DNA from: CAYQQU01 sp964419545
Lineage (GTDB): Bacteria; Bacteroidota; Bacteroidia; Chitinophagales; Saprospiraceae
Length of the DNA stretch: 64,000 nucleotides
Direction of reading: 5' to 3'
Assembly (NCBI GenBank): GCA_964419545.1
Contig: CAYQQU010000017.1
Coordinates: forward strand, 1-64,000
Each line of letters opens with the position of its first letter. The stretch's first letter is position 1. This document shows, piece by piece, positions 19,298 through 29,768 of the stretch. The position numbers were made by a program, and so were the translations under genes. The notes under the pieces are model-generated. The model searched no databases and was not told where the DNA came from. It was given only the letters and a program-made list of their open reading frames with translations.

Positions 19298-19459
19298 GAG
19301 CTTGTTTGGAGGTAGTGCTTTTGAAGCGAAAAACTCAGATTTTGGGTTCTCCCGAAGGGATTTTTCCGGCTCATAGCAGCGCTACGGGTCGGAAAAATGC
19401 CACAGGGAGGTTCCAAAAGCTGGGTTTTGCAGCCAAAATGACTACCTCCAAACAAGCTC
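19298..19459. mobile_element. 162-bp fold-back MITE-like element
   Basis: Perfect 19-bp terminal inverted repeats (GAGCTTGTTTGGAGGTAGT) bound the element, and TTA stands directly on both outer sides (19295-19297, 19460-19462) as a possible target duplication. The whole element is an imperfect palindrome: each arm continues to match the other's reverse complement (GATTTTTCCG versus CATTTTTCCG, TTTTGG blocks) up to the centre at CAGCGCTACG. It carries no gene. Confidence 0.75.
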
Positions 19460-19529
19460 TTACGTTGCGCCTCTCGAAAGCGATTGTCAATTGAAATCAC
19501 TCGTTAAAAACGGTCAAACCTTACTAAAG

Positions 19530-21593
19530 ATGAAGTATTTCCAGTTCTTGTTTTTCCTATTCTTTATCGGAATACAAACCGTTGCGGTAGCACAACCTGC
19601 GGCTAAAGGCCCCGTTGATCCTTTTGACTACGGCAAGATGTGGACGTTTGAGCACGCGCCGGTCGATTATTTTGCCGACACCTACGGTTTTCGCCCCGAC
19701 GAAGCCTGGCTGAAAAGGGTGCGCATGGCTTCCCTGCGCTTTGCTACCTACTGTTCCGCTTCTTTTATATCCCCCGACGGCCTGATCCTTACCAACCACC
19801 ATTGTTCTGAAGGCGAAGTATTCAAAGTGATGAACGAAGAAGAAGACTTCGACGCCAACGGCTTCTACGCTGCTTCCCGCGCGGAAGAGCGCCAGGTGCC
19901 GGGCCTTTTCGTAAAACAGCTGGTCAACATCGCAGATATCACCGATGAGGTCGACGCCGTCACCGAGGCGGCCGCCACCGATGCGGAATTGGTCACCTTC
20001 CGGGATTCGGCTTTTCAACTGATCAAACAGCGCTATGCCGACCGGGAAGGCTGGCAGGGCCTGGAGCTCGAAACGGTCACCTACTATAGCGGCGGCAAGT
20101 ATTCGCTGTACGGCTACAAGCGCTATGACGATATCCGGCTGGTATTGATCCCGGAACAACAGCTCGGCTTTTTCGGCGGCGATCCGGACAACTTCACTTA
20201 CCCGCGCTACAATCTGGATTTCACCCTTTGGCGCGCCTATGAGGACGGCGAGCCGGTGAACACCACGGATTTTCACTTCCCGGTCAACCCGCAGGGCGCC
20301 GAGGCCGGCGAACTCGTCTTCGCCATCGGCAATCCCGGCAGCACCGAACGCTACCGCACGATGGCCCAGCTGGAGTACGACCGCGACTACCGCTACCCGG
20401 CCCTGCTGACGTGGCTCACCAACCGGCTGAATATCCTGGAAAAAGTCAACGAAGCCCAGCCCAGCGAGGCGCTCGAAAGCCAGATCAGCAGCATCGCCAA
20501 TGGAGTAAAGGCCTACACGGGCATCCTCGCCGGGCTCAACGACGAAGGGCTCATGAGCCGGAAACGGGCCATGGAAGACTACCTGCGTTCGCGCGCCACC
20601 GGCAATGATTATTGGGAGGAAATCGCCGGATTGTACGCCAATGCCGGCCCGAAAGCCGTGATCAGCACCCTGCTTTCTCCCAGCCCCATTTCGGGTAATT
20701 CCGTGGCGCTCCTTCACTACTTCGTACGTTACGTCGAAGCAGTAGAGCGGTCAGCTCCGGGCGAAGATGTCGGCGCCCTGCGCGACCAGGTGGTCCGGAT
20801 CGCCGCCGGCCTCGAAGACCCCACGGAAGAAGCCATGCTTACCGTTATGTTCCAGGAATTGCAGCAGCTCATCGGTATGGATGAAGCCTTCGTTCGGGAG
20901 GCGCTGGACGGAAGGAGCCCCGAAGAAGCGGCCGGCTACGTGCTGCAGAAAACCAAATTCAGCGACCCGAAGAAGCTGGAAAAACTGCTCGATAAGGACG
21001 CCGGCAAGCTTCGTAAATCCAAAGACCCGATCGCCCGACTGGCGTTTGCCCTGATTCCTCAATACCAGGAAGCGCAGGCCGCACTCAGAAAGAAAAAACC
21101 TCGCCAGACCGCGCTGGAGAAAGCTATTGGCAACGAGATCTTCCAGATCTACGGGCTTTCCATTCCGCCCGATGCGACTTTCACCCTGCGTCTGGCCGAC
21201 GGCATTGTGAAAAGCTACGATTACAACGGAACGGAAGCGCCGGTAAAAACCACGTATTTCGGGTTGTACGACCGCTACCACAGCCAGGACGGGGTCTTCC
21301 CGTGGTCGTTGCCCGAGCGCTGGCTGAACCCGCCGATGGCCCTGTTGCAGTCGCCGCTGAATTTTATCTCCACCACCGACAGCATCGGCGGCAGCTCGGG
21401 CAGCCCGATGATCAATCGGCAGGCGCAACTCATCGGCTTGCTTTTTGACGGCAATATCGAGTCGCTCTCCGGAAACTTCATCTACGATACAGCGTACAAC
21501 CGCAGCGTAGGTGTGCACGCCGGCGGCATTACCGCCTCGCTGCGGCATATTTACCAGGCGCAGCGGCTGCTGGAAGAGCTGGGCGTCGAGTAA
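19530..21593 (+). CDS. S46 family dipeptidyl-peptidase (DPP7-like)
   Basis: The ~687-aa periplasmic serine exopeptidase releases dipeptides from the N-terminus of oligopeptides, feeding amino-acid catabolism. The ATG at 19530 gives the signal peptide (MKYFQFLFFLFFIG..VAVAQ); an earlier frame start adds 13 residues. The chymotrypsin-fold triad is visible: His91 in TNHHC, Asp230 in RYNLDFTLW, Ser623 in GGSSGSP. Gly641 in LLFDGN, 18 residues after the serine, occupies the position that is Gly in DPP7 and Arg in DPP11, predicting preference for hydrophobic rather than acidic P1 residues. An all-helical regulatory domain fills the middle. It is a single gene with its own terminator; a MITE lies in its upstream region. 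Confidence 0.9.
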   Translation: MKYFQFLFFLFFIGIQTVAVAQPAAKGPVDPFDYGKMWTFEHAPVDYFADTYGFRPDEAWLKRVRMASLRFATYCSASFISPDGLILTNHHCSEGEVFKVMNEEEDFDANGFYAASRAEERQVPGLFVKQLVNIADITDEVDAVTEAAATDAELVTFRDSAFQLIKQRYADREGWQGLELETVTYYSGGKYSLYGYKRYDDIRLVLIPEQQLGFFGGDPDNFTYPRYNLDFTLWRAYEDGEPVNTTDFHFPVNPQGAEAGELVFAIGNPGSTERYRTMAQLEYDRDYRYPALLTWLTNRLNILEKVNEAQPSEALESQISSIANGVKAYTGILAGLNDEGLMSRKRAMEDYLRSRATGNDYWEEIAGLYANAGPKAVISTLLSPSPISGNSVALLHYFVRYVEAVERSAPGEDVGALRDQVVRIAAGLEDPTEEAMLTVMFQELQQLIGMDEAFVREALDGRSPEEAAGYVLQKTKFSDPKKLEKLLDKDAGKLRKSKDPIARLAFALIPQYQEAQAALRKKKPRQTALEKAIGNEIFQIYGLSIPPDATFTLRLADGIVKSYDYNGTEAPVKTTYFGLYDRYHSQDGVFPWSLPERWLNPPMALLQSPLNFISTTDSIGGSSGSPMINRQAQLIGLLFDGNIESLSGNFIYDTAYNRSVGVHAGGITASLRHIYQAQRLLEELGVE

Positions 21594-21619
21594 ATTCGAA
21601 GGTCGCCGAAAAGCCTGAA

Positions 21620-21654
21620 AGAAGCGCCGGGTCTTTTCCCGGTGCTTCTTTTTT
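21620..21654 (+). terminator. Intrinsic terminator after S46 peptidase
   Basis: GAAGCGCCGGG pairs with CCCGGTGCTTC (one G-T pair) around a short loop and runs into TTTTTT. Confidence 0.8.
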
Positions 21655-21672
21655 GGAACCGGCCGGTTCCAA
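21653..21672. repeat. Perfect 20-bp palindrome
   Basis: TTGGAACCGGCCGGTTCCAA is its own reverse complement and starts directly at the end of the terminator T-run. It could be a protein-binding site or an extra hairpin; nothing decides between them. Confidence 0.5.
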
Positions 21673-22062
21673 TCGTATGGTGCGTTACTCTACAAATTCG
21701 TAAACGAAGACCCAAAATCCGGCGCCGTTCCGAAATTTATGGGGTTGCCATAAAATAAGTGTCTCCTTTTTTCCGTATTTTTACCATCGATCAAAGGGTA
21801 GATCACTTTATTTCCTCATCACTTTCACTTCTAGCACGACCAACCCCTACTAGAAATCGCGCTTTTTCCTGGAGAGGTCATACCATCTCTAACCAAACTT
21901 CCTTTTCCTTGAAACTGTCTGGGACTTTTGTTGTCCCCGGCGATTGCCCCACGGTATGTAATAAGTCATACGGCCAAATAAATTCCCTCTTTTACGTTGG
22001 AACGACCAAGTAAAAGACGCCAGACATCTATTTCAAAATACTGCCAAATGCTTTGCTTTGCT

Positions 22063-25000
22063 ATGAAACGTTATTTCGTTTTTGTATTGTTCGCTTTCTT
22101 TTCCTTCACCCTTAACCTGTCCGGACAGGTCAGCGTTACCGGCGAATTGAAAGAATGGCACAAAATAACCCTGACTTTCGACGGGCCGACGGCATCGGAA
22201 ACCGGCACGCCCAATCCTTTTCTCGACTACCGGTTGAACGTGACCTTCACGCTCGGCGATACCTCATTTGTCGTACCGGGTTACTTCGCAGCAGACGGCA
22301 ACGCGGCGGAAACCAGCGCCTCGGCCGGCAACAAATGGCGGGTCCATTTTGCGCCTCACGAGGCGGGAGACTGGCAATACCAAGTGTCTTTTCGCAACGG
22401 TGCGAATATCGCTGTCTCCAATGAGCCCGGCACGCCCGTCGCTTTTGACGGTCTGACCGGTAGCCTGTCAGTGGAGGAGACCGACAAACAGGGCCGTGAC
22501 TTTCGCGGCAAAGGGCGCCTGCATTACGTCGGCAAACATCATTTGCAGTTCGGCGAAACCGGGGAGTACTTCCTGAAAGTCGGCGCCGACTCGCCGGAAA
22601 ACTTCCTGGCGTATGACGATTTTGACGGCACTCCGAACAACGGCAACCGACGCAAAAGCTGGGGCCCCCACCTGCAAGACTGGACGCCGGGCGACCCTAC
22701 CTGGCAGGGCGATAAAGGCAAAGGCATCATCGGCGCACTCAACTACCTCGCCGGCGAAGGGCAAAATGCCTTCTCTTTCCTGACCATGAATATCCAGGGA
22801 GACGACAAAAACGTGTTTCCCTATATCTCAGACAGCCCCGCCGACCGCACCCGGATGGACGTTTCCAAACTGGCGCAATGGGAGATCGTTTTCGAACACG
22901 CGGATCACAGAGGCTTGTACCTGCATTTCAAAACCCAGGAGTTTGAAAATGATCAGTTGCTCGACGGCGGCGCCCTGGGCGTAGAAAGAAGGTTGTATTA
23001 CCGGGAACTGATCGCCCGTTTCGGTCACCACCTGGCGTTAAACTGGAACATCGGAGAAGAGAACACCAATACCCCCCAACAACGCAAAGAATTTGCTCAG
23101 TTCTTCTACGACCACGATCCCTACCGCCACAACGTGGTCATCCACACCCAGCCTACCCATATCGACCTGGTGTACAACGGGCTGGTGGGCAACCAATCTA
23201 AGTATACCGGTATTTCTCTGCAGATCGGATGGGATCAGGTGCACCAACGCTCGCTCCAATGGGTCCAGGCTTCCCAACAGGAAGGACGTCCCTGGGTGGT
23301 GGCCAACGACGAACAAAACTCCGCCAGTATCGGCGTTCCTCACGATGATTATACCGGAGCGCCTTCGCAGGACGATATTCGGAAAGCAACCCTGTGGGGG
23401 AATGTGATGGCCGGCGGCGCCGGCGTGGAATACTATTTCGGCTATGTGTTGCCGAACTCCGACCTGACTTGTCAGGACTACCGGAGCCGCGATCGGATGT
23501 GGGACTATAACCGGTATGCCCATCAATTCCTTACGGATTTCGTGCCGTTCTGGGAAATGTCCAACCACAACGCGCTGATTGGGAATGCAGACGACAATAA
23601 TTCAAAATACTGCCTGGCCAAGCCCGGCGAGGTCTATCTGGTCTATCTGCCGAACGGCGGCTCCGCCAACCTGGACCTGCAAAATTATACCACCACTTTT
23701 TCCATTGCCTGGTTTGACCCACGCAACGGCTCCAGCCTGCAAAACGGAGATGTGACGGCCGTTACCGGCCCGGGGACGGTATCGCTGGGCTCCCCTCCCG
23801 GCGCAGCGGATCAGGATTGGGTCGTGCTGGTGCAGGCAGGACAGATCGACTGCCCGGAGGCCGGCGCCCCCTGCGATGATAATGATCCCGCCACGACTAA
23901 CGATGTCCAGGACGGTGACTGCAACTGCGTCGGCGTCCCTTGTCCTTCCGCAGGGACGAGCTGCGATGACGGCGATCCCAATACGGAAAATGACGTAGAG
24001 GACGGTTTTTGTAATTGCTCCGGCACCATTATCGGGGGCGTGAATATCTGGCTGGAAGCCGAATGCGCTACGGTGGGCAGCAAATGGACCATTGTCGACG
24101 ATCCTGAGGCTTCCAACGGGCAGGCGGCCCTGGTGCCCGACCAGAACAGCCTGGCTGCACCGCCCGATGCTCCTGAAGACTGGGTGACCTTCACCATCAA
24201 CGCCGCTCAATCTGGTGATTACAAAATATTCGGCCGGACAAAGACGCCCACCAGCAATGACGATTCATTCTGGGTGCGCGCCAACGGCGGCCCCTGGCAA
24301 AAATGGAATGGTATCAACTTCGGCAATTACGGGGACCTCTACCAATGGGATCAGGTGGGGAATAACACAGGCGGCGATACCAGCGATCCGGTTACTTTCC
24401 CGCTGATTGAAGGCGCCAATACCGTCGACTTCGCCTGGCGCGAATCAGGCACCTATCTCGACAAAATATTTGTAACCATCGACCAGGGCGTTCCCGCGGA
24501 TGCTGGCCCGGCCCCACCCAACGGGTGCTCGGACTGCCCGCCCCCGGGTGCTTCCTGCGATGACGGCGACCCGAGCACGCAGAACGACGTGCAAGACGGC
24601 AATTGCAATTGCGCGGGTACGCCTTGTCCGCCGGCCGGCACGGCCTGCGACGACGGCGACCCAAGTACGGAAAACGATACAGCAGACGGCAATTGCAATT
24701 GTGTAGGGACTCCTTGCCCGGCCGCCGGCACGGCTTGCGACGACGGCGACCCAAGTACGCAGAACGACGTGGAAGACGGCAACTGCAATTGCGTGGGCGG
24801 TGACTGCCCGCCGGCGGGCACGGCCTGCGACGATGNNNNNNNNNNNNNNNNNNNNNNNNNNNNNNNNNNNNNNNNNNNNNNNNNNNNNNNNNNNNNNNNN
24901 NNNNNNNNNNNNNNNNNNNNNNNNNNNNNNNNNNNGGGATCCGGGTACGCAAAACGATGTGGAAGACGGCAATTGCAACTGCTCTGGCACGCCCTGCCCG

Positions 25001-28000
25001 CCGGCGGGCACGGCCTGCGACGATGGGGATCCGGGTACGCAAAACGATGTGGAAGACGGCAATTGCAACTGCTCTGGCACACCCTGCCCGCCGGCAGGCA
25101 CAGCCTGCGACGACGGGGATCCGAGCACGCAGAACGATGTGGAAGACGGCAATTGCAACTGCTCTGGCACGCCCTGCCCGCCAGCGGGCACAGCCTGCGA
25201 CGACGGGGATCCGAATACGCAGAACGATGTGGAGGACGGCAACTGTAACTGTGCAGGGATACCCAACAATAGCGGCAGCGACCTCTGGCTGGAAGCGGAG
25301 TGCGCGGATGTCGGCAGCCAATGGACTATCCTGGACGACGACGCAGCCTCCAATGACCAGTACGCTTTCCCGCCGGATAACTCCAGCCTTGGCATGGCGC
25401 CGGATGCCCCGCAAGACTGGGTGCGCTTCACCTTCTCGGTGACGCAGGCCGGCGATTACAAAGTGTTCGGTCGGACGATGACTACGAGCGGCGACGACGA
25501 TTCTTTCTGGGTGCGCGCCAACGACGGCGTCTGGCAGAAGTGGAATAGAATCAACTTCGATAATTACGGGAATACCTACCATTGGGAGCAGGTCGGAAAC
25601 TGGACAAGCGGCAACTACAGCGATCCGGTTACCTTCCCGCTGAACGCCGGTACGAATACGGTTGACTTCGCCTGGCGCGAACCGGGCGCCCGGCTGGATA
25701 AGATCTACGTCACCCTGAACGGCGACCTGCCTACCGGAGTCGGTCCCGAACCGGCCAACGGCTGCACGCCCTGCCCGCCGGCCGGTACAGCCTGCGACGA
25801 CGGGGATCCGAGTACGCAAAACGACGTGGAGGACGGCAACTGCAACTGCTCTGGCACGCCCTGTCCGCCTGCGGGTACAGCCTGCGACGACGGGGATCCG
25901 GGTACGCAAAACGACGTGGAGGACGGCAACTGCAATTGCTCTGGCACGCCCTGTCCGCCTGCGGGAACAGCCTGCGACGACGGCGACCCGAGTACGCAAA
26001 ATGACGTAGAAGACGGCAACTGCAATTGCTCTGGCACGCCCTGTCCGCCTGCGGGCACGGCCTGCGACGACGGGGATCCGAGTACGCAAAATGACGTAGA
26101 AGACGGCAACTGCAACTGCTCTGGCACGCCCTGTCCGCCTGCGGGCACGGCCTGCGACGACGGGGATCCGAGTACGCAGAACGACGTAGAAGACGGCAAT
26201 TGTAACTGCATAGGCGCCGACTGCCCGCCGGCAGGCACGGCCTGCGACGACGGCGACTCAAGTACGCAGAACGACGTGGAGGATGGCAACTGCAATTGCT
26301 CTGGCACGCCCTGTCCGCCTGCGGGCACGGCCTGCGACGACGGGGATCCGAGTACGCAAAACGACGTAGAAGACGGCAACTGCAATTGCTCTGGCACGCC
26401 CTGCCCGCCTGCGGGTATGGCTTGCGACGACGGCGACCCGAGTACGCAAAACGACGTAGAAGACGGCAATTGTAACTGCATAGGCGCCGACTGCCCGCCG
26501 GCCGGCACGGCCTGCGACGACGGCGACCCGAGTACGCAGAACGACGTAGAAGACGGAAACTGCAATTGCTCTGGCGCGCCCTGTCCGCCCGCCGGTACGG
26601 CCTGTGATGACGGCGATTCCGATACGCAAAACGACGTGGAGGACGGCAATTGCAACTGCGCCGGCACGCCCGGTGATGTACAGGAAGTCTGGCTGGAAGC
26701 AGAATGCGCAGAGGTCGGTGTAAAATGGGCGGTGGCAGCCGACCCTTCTGCTTCCAACGGCCTGTATCTGGAGCCGCCCAATCGCGCCAGCAACCTTTTC
26801 GCGCCGATGACGCCCGCGGATATCGTCAAGTTTGAGGTCAATGTCACAGTCAGTGGATCGTATAAGATCTTCGGGCGCGTGTACACGCTGAGCTCCAATG
26901 GAGACTCCTTCTGGGTGCGGGTCAATAACGGCTCCTGGATCCCTTGGAATAATATCACGGACGGCAATTTCGGGCCGCAATACGTATGGAGCCAGGTGAG
27001 TTTGTGGACCGGCGGAGATGTCAACTTGCCGCTCGCTTTCGACCTGGCCGCCGGAAATAACGTTGTGGAGTTTGCCTGGCGCGAACCGAATGTACGGCTG
27101 GATAAAATCTTCGTTACGCTCGACGGCGACCAGCCGGACGGATTGGGGATGACGGACGCTGCGAATTGCAACAACTGCCCTCCCGCCGGCGACCCTTGCG
27201 ATGACGGCGATCCGAATACGGTTAACGATCAGGAAGACGGCAGCTGTAATTGCGCCGGCGTCCCGGATGATGGCGGCGGCCGCCGCATCTTTGAAGCGGA
27301 ATGCGTGGGGGTAGGAGATCACTGGCTGGTAGCAACCGATGCCGGCGCATCCAATGATCATTATTTGCAGGCGCCGGATGATGACGGCCAGGGACTGCCT
27401 CCGGTGGATGAAGACGACCTCGTCATTTTTAACTTCGATGTACCGGTAGCCGGAGAATACCGGATTTACGCCCGGACCATGGCCACCGGAGATGGCGATG
27501 ATTCCTTCTGGGTGCGCGCCAACGATGAGCCCTGGCAGCGATGGAACACTGCCAACGCAGCAAATTACGGCGTCTTTAGCTGGGATGAGGTCGGCCACTG
27601 GGAAGCCGGTAGTTCCAGCTTGCCGGTTACTTTCTTCCTCAGCGCCGGAACCAATACCGTTCAGTTTGCCTGGGACGAGCCCGGTGCAAAGCTTGATAAG
27701 ATCGTCATTACCATGGCTCAGGAAACGATGACCGGTGAGGGCGATCCCGCTGAGGAAGTCTGCTCTTTCTGTCAACCGGCGGGTACGCCCTGCGACGACG
27801 GCGATCCGACGACTACCAATGACGTACAGGACGGCGCATGCAACTGCGCGGGCACGCCCTGTCCGGCTGCGGGCAACGCCTGCGATGACGGCGACCCGAC
27901 GACGGAAAACGACACTACCGACGGTATGTGCAACTGTGTCGGCACGCCATGCCCGGAGGCCGGACTCAGCTGCGATGACGGCGACCCGGCGACGGAAAAC

Positions 28001-29011
28001 GACGCCACCGACGGTATGTGCAACTGCGCCGGTACGCCCTGTCCGCAAGCCGGTACGGCCTGCGATGACGGCGACCCGGCGACGGAGAACGACCTCACGG
28101 ACGGCTTCTGCAATTGTGCAGGAACCCCCTGTCCGGCGGCCGGCCTCGCCTGTGACGACGGCGATCCCAATACAGTCGACGACGTAACCGACGGCTTCTG
28201 CAACTGCGTCGGTACGCCGATCGCCGGCGAAGAAAGCATCTGGCTGGAGGCGGAGTGCGCTATCGTCGGTGAAATGTGGTCTACCCAAGAAGAGGCCGGC
28301 GCTTCGAACGGCGTCATTGCCCTGCCGCCCGATCAGTTCAGCCGCGAAAGCGCGCCTTCCGCACCGGAAGACCGCATCCGCTTCCTCTTCGACCTGGAAC
28401 AGGCAGGCAACTACCGCATCTACGCACATGCTTCGGCATTCAATGAGGATGCCAACTCCTTCTGGGTGCGGGTCGATGAAGGCGATTGGATCAACTGGAA
28501 TAAAATGAATGAAGAAGAGATGGACGATGAGCTGCACTGGGATCAGGTCGGCGAATGGCAAACCGGATTGGGAGAAGCGACCCCGCTAAGCTTTGACCTG
28601 GCCGCGGGCAGCCATAAGGTCGATTTTGCGTGGCGCGAACCCAATACGCGGCTCGATAAGATCCTGATCGCATCGGAGGCAGTACCTCCCGCAAACATAG
28701 GCCCCGTGGGCGATAATTGCGAGGCGACCTCCGGCGTAGAAGTCGAACTGGATGCCGGCCAGTTGCTCTTGTATCCGAATCCGGCCCGCGAACAACTGCG
28801 CATCGAACTGCCGACAGCGCTCACCGGCCAACCCTGCTGGCTGACGGTGAATGACGCCAACGGCCAGCGAACCTGGCGCCGCCAGCACCAACCCGGCAAT
28901 CCGGCCGTTGTCGAACTGGATATCAGCGACTGGCCGGCCGGCGTCTACTGGCTGCAGCTGACCACCGCCGACGGGCAGACGGTCGGTAAAGCGTTTGTCG
29001 TGCAGCGGTAG
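22063..29011 (+). CDS. Giant T9SS glycosidase-like protein (spans assembly gap)
   Basis: One gene of more than 2270 codons is interrupted only by 100 N. The ATG at 22063 gives a signal peptide (MKRYFVFVLFAFFSFTLNLSGQ). Next come a DUF5060 Ig-like domain (VTGELKEWHKITLTFDGP) and a TIM-barrel glycosidase-like region with likely acid/base Glu in NWNIGEEN and nucleophile Glu in VVANDEQN. Five ~160-residue lectin-like modules follow (each with WLEAEC or IFEAEC, DSFWVR, W..WN, FAWRE, LDKI), separated by runs of a 30-residue Cys/Asp repeat (CPPAGTACDDGDPSTQNDV). A type A sorting domain ends it (LLLYPNPAREQLRI to KAFVVQR). It probably binds and cuts a polysaccharide outside the cell. The reading frame changes across the N run only because 100 is not a multiple of three. 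Confidence 0.88.
24535..25264 (+). repeat. 90-bp coding repeat array 1 (contains the gap)
   Basis: Tandem 90-bp units encode CPPAGTACDDGDPSTQNDVE-type 30-residue repeats between lectin-like modules 1 and 2. At least seven units are visible on either side of the N run. Two further, diverged units lie near 23850-24020. Confidence 0.9.
24836..24935. other. Assembly gap (100 N)
   Basis: Exactly 100 N lie inside the repeat. The left edge ends GACGATG and the right edge starts GGGATCCG; joined directly they read D-D-G-D-P, in perfect repeat phase. The true missing length is therefore zero or a multiple of 90 bp, and 100 is a placeholder. Confidence 0.9.
25772..26671 (+). repeat. 90-bp coding repeat array 2 (ten units)
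   Basis: Ten tandem 90-bp units between lectin-like modules 2 and 3 are nearly identical in protein (each CPPAG.ACDDGD..TQNDVEDG) and highly similar in DNA. This implies recent amplification. Confidence 0.92.
27770..28219 (+). repeat. 90-bp coding repeat array 3 (five diverged units)
   Basis: Five units between modules 4 and 5 keep the four Cys and the CDDGDP core but vary elsewhere (TTTNDVQ, TTENDTT, ATENDAT), so this array is older than array 2. A single diverged unit precedes module 4 near 27177. Confidence 0.88.
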
Positions 29012-29082
29012 GTTGGCGTTTGCCCCATGATCGTATCATGGCTTCTTCCGAAGAAGAACCGTGAACAGTCAGGGTTGAATAT

Positions 29083-29124
29083 CAAAAGCAGGCATTTCCG
29101 AACCTGGAAATGCCTGCTTTTTTG
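29083..29124 (+). terminator. Intrinsic terminator of the giant gene
   Basis: AAAAGCAGGCATTTCC pairs with GGAAATGCCTGCTTTT around GAACCT, then TTTG. A second, weaker stem (GATGT/ACATC flanked by T6 and A8) follows directly. Confidence 0.85.
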
Positions 29125-29161
29125 ATGTACGGTTCTGATATAGCGCACATCAAAAAAAAAC

Positions 29162-29175
29162 ATACAGTATTGTAT
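29162..29175. promoter_or_regulatory. TetR operator O1
   Basis: ATACAGTATTGTAT is a near-perfect palindrome (flanked C/G, so CATACAGTATTGTATG) overlapping the -33 element of the TetR gene promoter. The identical 14-mer recurs at 29754, in front of the next gene. Confidence 0.7.
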
Positions 29176-29200
29176 GTTTTGTGTGTTTTCGTTACCTTTA
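29170..29200 (+). promoter_or_regulatory. Promoter of TetR operon
   Basis: TTG at 29170-29172, 20 bases, then TACCTTTA at 29193-29200 fit the Bacteroidota promoter pattern with one mismatch. The operator covers the TTG. Confidence 0.5.
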
Positions 29201-29204
29201 CGCC

Positions 29205-29729
29205 ATGGCGAGATTGACCAAAGAAGACTGGCTGGCGGAAGGCCTGCGGATTCTCAGTGAATTCGCACAGGATAAGCTGCGCATCCTTTACTTGTGCGAG
29301 CGCCTGAGCGTAACGCGGGGCTCGTTTTACCACCACTTTGAGAGTATCGAGGCGTATATCGCGGATCTGATGCGGGCCTGGGAGCGGTCCAATACCCTGG
29401 AGATCATACGGGCGGCCGATGCCGGGAAGACGCCCGAAGAGCGGATGCAGCTGCTCAATCAGCAGGTAGGCCGGGCCAATCAGTCGGTGGAGGCGGCGAT
29501 CCGCTCCTGGAGCTTTTACCATCCGATTGTGCGCGAACACCTGGCCCGCGTCGACGAGATCCGGCTGGCTCACTTGCAGCATATTTTCGAGGAAATGGGA
29601 TTCGGTACGGAGATCGCCAAACGTAAAGCAATGCTCGATTATGCTATGCTGATCGGATTGCAACAATTGCAGCCCGACATATCCGCCGCAGAAATGGAAG
29701 CGCTCTGGGAAGTGTACCAAATGAAGTGA
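29205..29729 (+). CDS. TetR family transcriptional regulator
   Basis: The ~174-aa regulator has an N-terminal helix-turn-helix (LRILYLCERLSVTRGSFYHHF, residues ~25-46) of TetR type and a helical C-terminal ligand domain (WSFYHPIVREHLARVDEIR). The ATG at 29205 is chosen over an upstream GTG at 29181 because it starts MARLTKEDWLAEG, the usual TetR beginning, and because the GTG lies inside the promoter. Matching palindromes in front of this gene and of the next suggest autoregulation and repression of the operon. The inducer is unknown. Confidence 0.88.
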   Translation: MARLTKEDWLAEGLRILSEFAQDKLRILYLCERLSVTRGSFYHHFESIEAYIADLMRAWERSNTLEIIRAADAGKTPEERMQLLNQQVGRANQSVEAAIRSWSFYHPIVREHLARVDEIRLAHLQHIFEEMGFGTEIAKRKAMLDYAMLIGLQQLQPDISAAEMEALWEVYQMK

Positions 29730-29753
29730 ATTTTTTTTCTTTAATAAAGTACC

Positions 29754-29767
29754 ATACAGTATTGTAT
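29754..29767. promoter_or_regulatory. TetR operator O2
   Basis: A second exact ATACAGTATTGTAT ends one base before the ATG of the DUF2867 gene. A repressor here would block both an internal promoter and ribosome access. Confidence 0.65.
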
Positions 29768-29768
29768 T

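Larger units (their letters stand above)
21594..22062. other. Intergenic region before the giant glycosidase gene
   Basis: It contains the S46 gene terminator, a perfect 20-bp palindrome and then AT-richer sequence without a supported gene. No full-consensus promoter was recognised for the downstream gene. Confidence 0.55.

Noticed and set aside
24800..25248. Frameshift between two halves of the giant gene
   Set aside because: The frame change is caused by the 100-N placeholder; repeat phase joins perfectly when the N are removed.
24535..26671. Regular 90-bp repeats resembling a CRISPR array
   Set aside because: Units are in-frame coding repeats with no distinct spacers, no leader and no cas genes; similarity covers the whole unit.
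24392..28561. Several long minus-strand open frames through the 90-bp repeats (up to 767 aa)
   Set aside because: They are antisense readings of the repeat, made of monotonous Arg/Ala/Val or Ser/Gln/Val patterns; the plus strand encodes coherent lectin-like modules and Cys repeats.
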